Part shown: in pieces, positions 26,301 through 38,300 of the stretch
Layout: the number at the start of each line of letters is the position of its first letter
Position numbering within the stretch: the stretch's first letter is position 1
Assembly: GCF_028640845.1 (NCBI RefSeq)
Contig: NC_080540.1
Location: 130,972,420-131,036,419 of the forward strand
Direction of reading: 5' to 3'
Length of the DNA: 64,000 nt
Source: Ahaetulla prasina
Lineage: Eukaryota; Chordata; Lepidosauria; Squamata; Colubridae
Notes under the pieces: model-generated
Seen by the model: the letters and a program-made list of their open reading frames with translations, nothing else
What the model was told of the DNA's origin: nothing
The model's database searches: none
Position numbers and translations under genes: made by a program

Positions 26301-29300
26301 TTGTGTAGTCCTACCCATGATCTTTTTCAGTTTGTGTTTCCCAATTACAGAAGGTTAAAGGTGTTATTTTTCTCCTCCTGTTGTTGTGATTTCCCAGGTA
26401 ATTCCAATTTGGTATATGCCATTATTCGCAAGCGAAATGTATTTCATCAGCTGGCCAACCTGCCTACTGACTTGCAGTCTATCCAGAAAGCTTTGCAACG
26501 CAAAAAGAAAGCTCCTGAGCCCATCTCTCGTACCAACTCTCAGGAGGGGATGTCCATGGAAGGGTCACGACCTGCTGCACCTGCAGAACCTGGAACACTA
26601 AAGGCCAGCCTAGTAGCAACCCCAGGTCAGTCCAGAGTATTTGAGACACTGATGCTCACGGAAGATTTTAATTTAGTCCAGAAGATAGACAGGGGTAAGC
26701 CTTTGATGGTTTAAGACCTGGATCTACTGTAGGTTTCTGATAGTAAAGAATTTTTATTCTGTGATCTGTATGGCTTTATTATTTATTTCTGCCTTTTGCT
26801 TTTATATAATCTAAGTTTTATTTTGTTGATTTAGGATTCTCCTTTCTTAAAAGCTGTTTGGATGCCTACAACAGGGCTGTCAAACTCCTGGCCCAGGGGC
26901 CAGATGCATCACACGCTGGCTACACCCATGCCCGGTTTAGCGAAGGGAAAAAAAATCCCGATACGTCACGTGATGCTGCCGTGATGACATGAGTTTGACA
27001 CCCCTGGTGTAGAACAAGTAAAAATAAACAGTAGCCATGTCATAAAAATGCAAAATGCATTATTTTAAACTATTGTAAAATGTTAAAAATCATCTGTTTT
27101 GCCAACAACTTGGTTTATTTATTTTTTTGTTTCCTAGCAAAGTGCTAGTGAAACTTGCAGTAGGTAAAATTGTGTTCTGATCTTGACTAAGAAGATGGAG
27201 TAGGTTGCTAAACTCTCGAAGTGTTGCCCAATTTTTTTCTTAATGTTGCCTCTCAAAAATCAGGCATTGACAAACTCACAGAGAAATCTCAGGTGTCAGA
27301 GGATGGGACCATGCGCTCCCTAGAGCCAGAGTCCTCTCAGTCTCCAGCAGAAGAAAGCCCACCAGGCATGGCCAGTGATACTGAAACTTGGAATATGGTA
27401 AGTTTGCAAATTGTTCTTGGGTAGCTAAGTGGTTGAAGAACACAGCAATGATTGAACAATTCAGAGTAGCATCTTAATATATTGTTAGATGCTTCATAGA
27501 TGGGTAGTCAAGGGTTTCATTATTCTTGACAGTAGATCCCAAAAAACTGGAGAAAACATTCTCTGTGCAGAAAATAATTTGATAGAAGGTTGGGGCTCAT
27601 TTTATTTATGTCAATTTGAACTCTGCATTTTCTTACAGGAAACTTAGGAAATTTTAGACATAATGGTTAAACTCAGTTCACTCCCTCCTATCAATGGGAA
27701 CAATCTAGGGAATATATGTATTTGACTCATTGCTCATTCGAATTATCCTGCAATAAACTCCTAACCTATTGGATAGGTTCTCATGATTGGGGAATAGGAC
27801 AGTACAAGTTGTGCCCAAAGCAAATATTTTTATGAATTTATTTTAAAGAGAATTTATTGGAAGTGATACCAATCTCTGAGCCTATGACAACAAAGTTACA
27901 GTAATTGTAAATAATGCATGTTTGATTGATTGTTTTATGCAACAGTAAATCCCAGAGACAGCAAAGCTAACAGCTCAGGGCATCCTGCGTCTTGCTTGTT
28001 TTAGAGATCAGCTCTGAAGATAAATTATATCTCTGAAGGATTCTGATTCTGCTCAGCTTGAAGCACTTGGCTGTGGTAATATACTATAGCAATGATGGCA
28101 ACCCTTTTTGGCACTGAATGCCCAAACTGGAATGCGTGTGTGCATACATCCGCGTGCATGTGTGTGCTGGAGCGCCAGAAACCCGAAGACCAGTTGGCTG
28201 GCACTCCAGCGCATGCAAAGGCTAGCTGGCCGATGTACATGCATGTGATGGAAACAAGACCAGCTGGTGACGGCATGCGTGCCCACAGATAGGGCTCTGT
28301 GTGCCACCTCTGGCACGTGTGCCATAGGTTCGCCATCACGATACTATAGCTTTCTCCTGCTCGGGTGCTGTTGTTGGGGATATATATATTTCCTCCCGAT
28401 AATTAATGAACATAGGGATGAGTAAGAATAATAAGAATATGTGTATGGATGTGTGTTTCTATGTCTGTATGTAGGTGATCCTTGGCTTATGACTGCTTGT
28501 TCAGTGATTGCTCAAACCTGTGATGGTGCTGAACAAGAAGGATTTACGACCAGTCCTGGAGCACTGGATTTTGCAGCGTCTCTGCAGTCACATGATTGCA
28601 ATCCGGGTGCTTTTGCAACTGGCTGGTGATTACAATGTCATAGTCAGGCACAGTCACTTCATTGTGATTTCCAACATCCCTACCAGCTTCCCACAAAGTC
28701 AATGGGGAAAACGGCAATTTGGAAGTCATGGTACATGAGACCCTCCCTTAAGGACCTGCATGGTCCTTGCTTAACGATGGAACTGCTATAAAACTGCTAT
28801 AAAACTAAGCAATGCTGTCATGCAAAGTTTCACTTTATGATTTACGATTGCATTGCTTATCAATGGCAATTCTGGTCCCAGTTGCCATCCTGAGGACTAT
28901 ATTTGTGAAACACACATACACACACACAATATCCAGCACATGGCATGGTGATTAAAGTGCTGGACTAGAAATGGGAGTTTTTCTTTTGACACAGAAGGGC
29001 AGCTGGGTGACTTTAAGCCAGTCCCCCTCTCTCAGCCTTGCACTGGGACGCTGAAAAGCAGATCCTTGCTAAATAATATTTGATTTTATGTGTAGCAGTA
29101 TACAACAGAGGGAAGTTGTAGCCCTTGGATAAACAAAACAATTTAGCAATAGCCGACATGGCGCAGTGGTTAGAGTGCAGCATTGCAGGCTACTTCGGCT
29201 GACTGCTAGCTGCCGTTCGGCAGTTCAAAACTCACCAGCCTTCCATCCTTCCGAGGTCGGTAAAATGAGGACCCAAATTATTGGGGGCAATATGCTGACT

Positions 29301-32300
29301 CTATAAACTGCTCAGAGAAGGCTGTTAAAGCACTATGAAGCAGTATATAAGTCTAAGTGCTATTACTATTTGCATTCTGTCCTTAGGAGTCCTCACAATC
29401 CAGACGGGATCGACGACGTCTGTCCAGCACATCCTCAGTTGGGCAGTGGAATCCAACTCCTGAATGGGTGAGAGATGCTTGTTAACAAGTAATACAGAGA
29501 TATAACTTGCTTTTTAATCACATGAGCGACATTCCTTGTTATCTTCATTTGATAAGGAAGCAAGCAATGATGTGAGAAGAGAAAGTCGAATCATCCACAG
29601 AGGGTGATATAGTATCTGTTTACTAGTTTCTGGAGTACTTCTCTCTTTAGCCAACATGATAATGGTCTGCTGCTTTCATTTAGGACAGGGGTGGGGAACT
29701 ATGGCCCTTTTATGACTTTTTGGGCTTCAACTTCATGGCTGGCTCAGGAATTCTGGGAGTTGATGATCACAAGTCATAAAAGGGCCATAGTTCCCCACCT
29801 CTGATTTAGGAGGAAGGACATGCCTTACCCCATTTTGCCATTTATGCTTAAAAAGTGCTAGATAATATATCTTCATGGAAGTATTTTAACTTTATTTATG
29901 GGTTGTATTTTACCTGACCAGAAACTAGGTTATCTCAGCTGCTATTGAACTGATGAGAGTTGAAGGAGAAGGAATGTTGAAACTCTGATTCATAAAAGCC
30001 CAGATGATTGTCTTCCTGAATAGCAGGATCGTTATTAATTTAAATTATGGAATAGTTATCCCTGTTATCATCTACAGCTTTTCTTCCCTTCATAATAAAT
30101 AGGTTGCTCTGCTTCTCAAACATTCTCATTTTCTATAGCTGTTTTCTTTCAGAAAGTTTTAGGATTGCTTCAACTTCATGGCTGGCTCAGGAATTATACT
30201 ATATCACCCTCTGTGGATGATTCGACTTTCTCTTCTCACATCATTCCTTATCAAATGAAGATAAGACCTTTCGCCGTGAGCTAAAAACACACTTATTTAT
30301 TCAAGCAGGACTGGCTTAATAGTTTTATTAAATTTTAAATTGGGTTTTTATTGTTTTAGGGTTTTAAATTTTCAAATTTTTAATGTCGGCCTTTTTTGTA
30401 ATTTGCTCTGTTTTAAATTTTGGTTTTAAAAATTGTATATATATTGAGTTTTTATCCTTGGCTGTACACCGCCCTGAGTCCTTCGGGAAAAGGGCGGTAT
30501 AAAAATCTAATAAATAAATAAATAAAATAAAAATGCTCTGAGGTAGAGGTTTCCTGTAAAAAATGAAGCACTCATAAAAAGGCTGGATATATTAATGAGC
30601 TAGCTCCCCCCGCCCCATGGCAGGGAACCCATTAGTGGAACATCTCCTGGAATAGGAGATTGCTTTCTCTAAAGCCTTTCCTCCCCCAATATTAGGAATA
30701 ATCAGAAGGCTATGCTACTACACCTATGTCAGTGGGTGAAATCTGAACTGGTTTACTATGGGTTTGCTGGCTGCGCATGTGCACTGCGTGTGCATGCGCA
30801 GTGCACGCCACGCACCAAATGTGATGTGCGCGTGTGCAATGCACACCAAAAGGAGGCATGGGGTAAGTAGAACAGCGCGAGGTGGGGGGTGATCAGCTGT
30901 GGTGATCACCCACCACCTCTTTGGCTGAAGAGGTTGTAAAAAAATGCTTTTAAAAGTGGAAAAAAAAAAACCTCTGATGATCACATGACTCAGTTGGGCA
31001 TGGTAAGGAGGGGAGGAATTTTTGCTACTGGTTTTCTGAACCACCTGCCGCCATCGCTACCGGATCAGCCGATCCGGTCCAAACCGGGAGCATTTTACCC
31101 CTGACCTATGTAGTTATTTTTTCTTCATCTGAAAGAAAAGTGCTGAATTTTTCGTCTCTAGATGGTCATTCTCTGTCCTCATCTTCCAAAACTCAAGTAG
31201 CAACCATGGTTACATGCATTCATGTGCACAAAAGTACTTGTGAAAGTAAAAGGCAAGGTCAGAGATAGGGAAGTGGCCTTAGACTCAGACTGTTGGTAGG
31301 TGCCTTTCTTTTTAGACTGAAAGCTGGTCTATTTGCAGAACTATTTTTAGGAGTGTTAGTAAGTTCTAATTAGAGCTGTGGTGATGCAGTGTTTAGAATG
31401 CAATATTTCAGGCTAATTCTACTGACTGCCAGCAGTTCGATTCTCACTGGCTCAAAGTTGACTCATCCTTCCATCCTTCCATCCTTCCGAGGTCAATAAA
31501 ATGAGGATCCAGATTGTTGCTCCCCATATTGCCCCCAACAATATGTAAACCACTTAGAAAGGGCTGTAAGGCACTATGAAGTGGTATATAAGTTAGATTT
31601 GGATGCATTTTTTTTCATCTGAATGAAAGCGTTCCTGTCAGATATTGATTTCTGAGTTGGCTCAAACTCTTAGATTTTCACTGCTATCCTTTTCCTTTGT
31701 AGGTGGTGTCTTGGAAATCAAAATTGCCCCTGCAGACAATCATGAGGCTGTTGCAGGTCCTGGTTCCCCAGGTAGAAAAGATTTGTATTGACAAGTAAGT
31801 GCCACAGGTCTTATAGATAAACCTATTTAGGAATGGGGGGTGGGAATTGTAAGGTGGTATGAATTTTCTTATTGACCACTAAACATAATTCCTGTAATAA
31901 AATTAGTCTTATCCTCTTTTCATATTTCTACAGATAAAATCAACAAAAACTATTATTGTGGAATTGGGTTGATTGGATCATGCATATGGACATACCAGTC
32001 ACAGTGTTCTAGTATGGGATAAGAAGTAGAATTAGAATTAGAATTAGAATTAGAATAGAATAGAATAGAATAGAACAGAACATTCTTTATTAGCCAGGTG
32101 TGATTGAACACACAAGGAATTTGTCTCCTTTAATAATAATAAGCTACTTTATGCAGAGCGTATTAAAGGAGTAAGAACTCATGAGTCAAAGACATTAGAT
32201 GCATAAGAAAAATAAAAGGAAACATAGTTTACATTAATACTATTCACTATACGCCTCCATACTTATCCAGCCTTGTAAATTGTACTTGCTTCCATTTTAT

Positions 32301-35300
32301 GTATATACTGCTACATACATTGCCTTTTGTTCTCTAAATTTTTCATATCACTCTTTTTGCAGATCTCAAATCTGTCTATACATGATTCCTTTGATCTTTC
32401 CTTCCGTCCTCACCATCCATTTATTTTTTCTTCATGTTTGTTTTGCACCTTGATCATCATTCACTCTGCATATGACCAACCTTAATGAATATTGTTTCTA
32501 CAGTCACTAATTTGTGTAATGCTTTATCTTCCTGATCAGTCAAACTTGATCCTATCATATCCTGTTTTACTCTACAGATTTTAAATACTCTATTCCCTGT
32601 ATTCTATTTATATTTACATATCTCCACTTCCCTAAAGTGGACAGAAACATGTTGTTATAAGGAGCCATTTCTTCCTTTTTTGACAAATACTCATTTCTCA
32701 CAATAGTCAGTGTCCTTCCCTTCCCTTTTTGTGACCCTAATCCCAAAACTAGATGGTTCCACATTCAAAACTTCTCCTTACCTTTACATTCTTCACTAAT
32801 TCCCTCAGTCATTCGCAGGAGACATCACACTTTTTGGTTTCTATTCATTCTTTTGCCATGTACAAAAATGAGAAGACTTATGCTTAAACCATGTAATAAA
32901 ACCTGTAAATCTTTTTCTTATTTTTTTCTTGTCTCTTTGACTGGCCCATTCACTTTTTCTGCATTTTCTCTCACCTAGCAGAATATTTTTCCTTTAAGTC
33001 TAATTTACTGGGAAGGTTGCAAAATTGTTCCCCAAACTAATCTCTAGTTGTCCCATTGTCACCATTCACTGGATTGTAAGATGTAATTGTCACCAACTAT
33101 TGACTTATACTTTGATATTCTCCCATAGTAATGTAGATAATGCCAATTCATACTTTCAGAAAAGTATGTAATACTTAGCACTTTCATTCATTATTAAACC
33201 TGTACATTCACTTCCTTGCATATATTCATCAATTCCATATCACGGTATCAGGCTGCCTTCTTTCAAATATATTATATCATTCCACTTTCTCACAAACACA
33301 TTTTTCCACTTCTTTGGTTTGCTAATTTATGCTCTTTACAATTCACTCCTCTGCTCTTCCAAGTTGTGATTTTTGTAGGCCATAGACACTACTGGATATG
33401 CCATACATGTTGCACATCACGGCTTTGGTCAATTGAGGCTTTCACATAGTGCTTTTTTGTAAGGTAGAAAAAAATATAGATTGTGTTACTAGCCTTTGTT
33501 GCACCCATCCTCCATGCAGTATTACATTCTATTTCTAAGGATAGTGTGGACTTGTTTGGATATATATTGATATTATAGTACAAGCAAAACCAAAACTCAA
33601 TTTGAACTTTAAAGACACTTATGCTATTCAAAACAAGCTGTAATATCTAACTGGCATCTACCTTGCAAGTTAGCATACTGTTACTTACATCCTGCCAATT
33701 AATACATCCAGGGCTTTGGATCATAGGTCATGCATATGATCTTAACATTAGTTGATGTTCTTTATGATCTTTATCCTTATGGTTGTCTGTGTTATGTATT
33801 AACAGTTGTGCCTTTAAATATTTGGGCGGGAAATCAGCACGTTGCTGATTGGACGAAGCCTCCAGCAGAACTGTATAAAAGGAGAGGTTTTTCCCCCAGC
33901 CTGTCGCTGGGTTCACCCTATATTAAAGAGCTGTTGTCACTACCCTGGTCTCCAGCCTCGTTACTTCCCGAACTTAACATTGGCGACGAAGGTGGGATCT
34001 CGAGGCTAAGGAGAACCAGAACCGAGCTGAAGCACGCTAGTCCCGAACCCAGCAAACTCAGGGCAGAATGGCAAACACGCCACCCGCACCGTACAACCCG
34101 GGCAAGGAGAAATGGGGGACATATATGACCCGTTTCGAAAGCTTTCTAGAAGCCAACGAACTACAGGGGATCCCCGATAACCGCAAACGGGCTTATTTCC
34201 TAAGCCATTGCGGGCCGGAGGTAATCGAGATTGCGGAAGCCCTGGCAGAGCCAACGCCGATACAATCGGTATCGTGGCCGACTCTGCAGACTTTACTGAA
34301 GAACCATTTCGCACCGACGCCGTCCAAATACGTGCAACGGTTTGAATTCGGAGAACGTAGACAGATGGAGGGCGAGTCCATCGGTGACTACATGGCCGCC
34401 TTAAGAAGAGCGTCCAAGGACTGCGGATACCGAGACTTAGACGAAGTGCTACTCGAGCAACTCATCCGAGGGGTCAAGGACATCCGCCTACGGCGACGAC
34501 TGCTAGCCAGGAGCAACCTGACACTAGCCACCGCTCTGGACGAGGCCAGAGCACACGAAATGTCTACTAAAGCAGCAGAGACTCTGCAAAAGCCTCTTCA
34601 ATCCAAGGCGAGCGCAAAGCCAACGCCAGTACACCAGGAGGAGATTCAGTCCGAATCCGAAGGTGAGGGCGAGGATGAGGAAGGGGTCTGCCGGACCGAG
34701 AAACGCGACACTGAGGACCGTGACGAGTGCGGAAGCTGCGGAGGGCAGCATCAGCGCCAACGCTGCAGGTTTAAAGACGCAACATGCCGGCGGTGTGGGA
34801 AGAAAGGACACTTAGCTCAGGTTTGCAGAGCGGCCCAACCTTCCCGCCGAAAATTCAAATCGGCCAATCAAAACGCGGAACCGGAAAGGCGGCCCGCGAT
34901 TGGTTCAAACAAGAAAGGCGCGAAGTCTAACCAAACGACTGTCATTATAGGCCGCGCCTCAACCAAAGTGGAAAAGAAGATTTTCACAAAGCCCAAGATC
35001 GAGGGAGTACGGTGCAGGCTTGAAGTAGACACGGGATCAGCGATCACCATCATGTCCTGGGACACCCTGGCGAAGTCGCTGCCGTCCGTCGCGAAGCGCC
35101 ATCTGCAAGCACAGCGGCTACGAGTGCACGACTACCAGGGAAATCGCATCCCTGTTCGAGGGACCACCTCCGTCCGAGTCGAGTACGGCCCTCACAAAAA
35201 GACCCTGCCCATCACGATCGTCGAAGGAACTCTGCCCAGTCTGTTGGGACTAGACTGGTTTCGTGCCCTGGGCATGGGAGTGACTGGCATCTACAGAAGT

Positions 35301-38300
35301 GACTGCAATTTGAAAGACATTCTCTTTAACGAGTTCAAGATGTCTTCAAGGACTGCCTGGGCAAGTACAAGGGGACCCCTATTTCCTTCAACTTAGACCC
35401 CAGGTAGCCCCCATTAGGCTTAAGGCGAGGAGAGTCCTTTGCCCTAAAACCAAAATTGATAAGGAGCTGGACAAGCTCATAAATCAGGGGTTTTGGTGCC
35501 AGTCGATCACGCAAAGTGGGAGACGCCAATCGTCACCCCATCAAATCGGACGGGTCAATTAGAATTTGCGCTGACTACAAGGCGACGCTTAACAAAGCCT
35601 TACAGAAAAGCGCTTACCGGTTCCGTGGTGCAACATTTATTGCACTCCTTGGGGCAAGGGCAAGTCTTTGCAAAGTTAGACTTGGCCCAAGCCTACCAAC
35701 AACTGCCAGTAGACGCCCGCACAGCGAAGCCCAAACGATTGTGACGCACAGGGGGCATTCAAGTGCACCGATTGCAATTTGGGGTTAGTGTGGCACCAGG
35801 GCTGTTCCAAAACCTGATGGAACGACTACTGCAAGGGCTCCCAGGGGTAGTTCCCTACTTCGATGATGTCCTAATTTCAGGGGAAGACATGGAGGAATTG
35901 GGGGAGCGGTTAAGAAAGGTCTTGAGCATTTTCCGGACAGCGGATTAAAAGTCAAGACAAATAAATGTCAGATAGGGGTCGAATCGGTCGATTTCTTGGG
36001 CTACGGATAGACAAGAAAGGAATTCACCCTACTGAGAGCAAAGTTAAGGCAATTAGGAAGGCTCCAGCGCCCAAAAACAAAGCAGAGCTGCAGGCATTCC
36101 TGGGATTGGTTAATTTTTACGCGGTCTTTTTAAAGAACAAAGCAACCGTTGCGGAACCGCTGCATAGGCTCTTAGGAAAAAATACTGTTTGGTCTTGGGG
36201 AAAGTCAGAAAATAGGGCTTTTGAAGCAGTAAAGAACCTGCTCTCAAGTGATAGCCTGCTCATCCAATATCACGACTCACTACCCCTAGTGCTGGTTTGC
36301 GATGCGTCCCCTTATGGGGTGGGGGCTGTACTCAGCCATAGGCTTCCAAACGGCACAGAAGCCCCTATAGCGTTCTACTCTAGAACGATGTCCTCCCCAG
36401 AGAGGAACTACAGCCAATTAGACAAAGAAGCATTAGCCATTGTATCAGGGGTCAAAAAATTCCATGAGTATGTCTTTGGGCGGAATTTTGAAATCGTGAC
36501 TGACCACAGACCGTTACTGGGATTACTGGCTGGCGACCGGCCAACGCCTGTGGCACTTTCGCCACGTTTGACTCGATGGACTATATTTATAGCCGCTTAC
36601 TCATACAAGCTGCAGCATCGACCGGAAAAGAAGTGGGGCATGCAGACGCATTGAGCCGATGCCCACTGCCAGGGGCGATCAAGACCCCACCCGGGACACC
36701 CATCCTCCTTATTGACTCGTTGGACTCTGGCCCAGTCACATCAAAGGAAGTGGCTCGGCATCATACCGACATTGTGTTAAGGACTGTACTCGGTTGGGTA
36801 CAGAGAGGGTGGCCGCTGCGCCGGGCGAACGGTTCAAAGAATTTGTTAAGAAACGTGATGAGCTCTCGGCTCAAGGGGTGCCTGTTATGGGGTGATCGTG
36901 TAATAATTCCTGTTAAGTTAAGGGCAAGGTATTGGACCTCCTCCACGAGGGTCACCCAGGCATCGTAAGGATGAAGGGTTAGCTAGAAGCTATGTATGGT
37001 GGCCACTCATGGACGCAGAGATTGCTGAGAGGGTAGGGAAATGCCAAGCTTGCCAAGAGTCCAGACCGCTACCCCCAACAGCCCCAGTCAGAGAATGGGA
37101 AAAGCCCCAAGGGCCTTGGTCAAGAATCCACATTGATTTTGCTGGCCCCTTTCACGGCCAAACGTTCCTAGTGGTGGTGGACGCATTTTCCAAATGGTTA
37201 GAGATCATACTTATGAAATCCACCACAGCCGAAGCAGTAATCGCAACCCTGCGCCACCTATTCGCAACTCACGGGTTGCCGGACACTCTGGTGTCCGACA
37301 ATGGGCCCCAATTCACGGCAGCCCAGTTTGAAGAGTACCTGGCAGAGGAAGGCATCCGACATGCCCTCTCTGCACCTTTCCACCCTGCGTCGAATGGCCT
37401 TGCAGAGCGTTCCGTCCGGAGCGCTAAGGAGGCATTGTCCAGGCTCAAGCCAGGTGACTGGCAAACAAAAATAGACTTTTTCCTAGCCGTCCAACATAGA
37501 ACCCCAAGCACAGCCACTGGGAAAAGCCCAGCCGAATTGCTAATGGGACGAAAACTCCGGTGTCCCCTTGACCGTTTGAACCCCCATTACACACCCGAGG
37601 GTTACAAGGGGGAGCTAGAAAAAACAAGGGAAATGAGCATAGGCGACCGGGTGTGGGCCCGAAACTATGGGGACGGCCCTAGTTGGCTCGCAGGACACGT
37701 AACAAAGGTAACAGGGCCAAAATCGTATGTGGTAGAGCTACCAGACAACCGAATGTGGCGGCGCCACATAGATCAGTTAAGGAAACGAATAACTGACCAA
37801 ACCGAACCAACAGAGACAGGTAATGACCAATACCACTTTGAATCCACAGCTGACAATGACCCGGGGGAGGCGCAAGACTTAGCTGAGGTCCCAGAGTTCC
37901 AGCGACGCCATCAGGTCCCCGAGGGAAACAGCAAGGAAAATTCCAAAATTAATCCAAGGCCGGATGGCCAAGAAAAAGAGTCGGCCAATAATCCAGAGCC
38001 CGATGGCCCAGAGAAAGAGCTGGGAGGAGAAAACAGCCCCTCCGACCAGCTCAAAACACCACCCAGAACTGAACCGCGCAGGTCAGAAAGAACTAGGAGA
38101 CGCCCAGGTTATTTGCGTGACTACGTCGAAAAATAACATGTAAATAAATATGTAAATAAGACCAAGTGTTTTCTGGGAGGGGAGGAGTGTTATGTATTAA
38201 CAGTTGTGCCTTTAAATATTTGAGCGGGAAATCAGCACGTTGCTGATTGGACGAAGCCTCCAGCAGAACTGTATAAAAGGAGAGGTTTTTCCCCCAGCCT

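Noticed and set aside
33730..34128. 132-codon frame starting left of the LTR element
   Set aside because: It runs from intron through the LTR and leader; the gag frame starting at 34068 is the real one.
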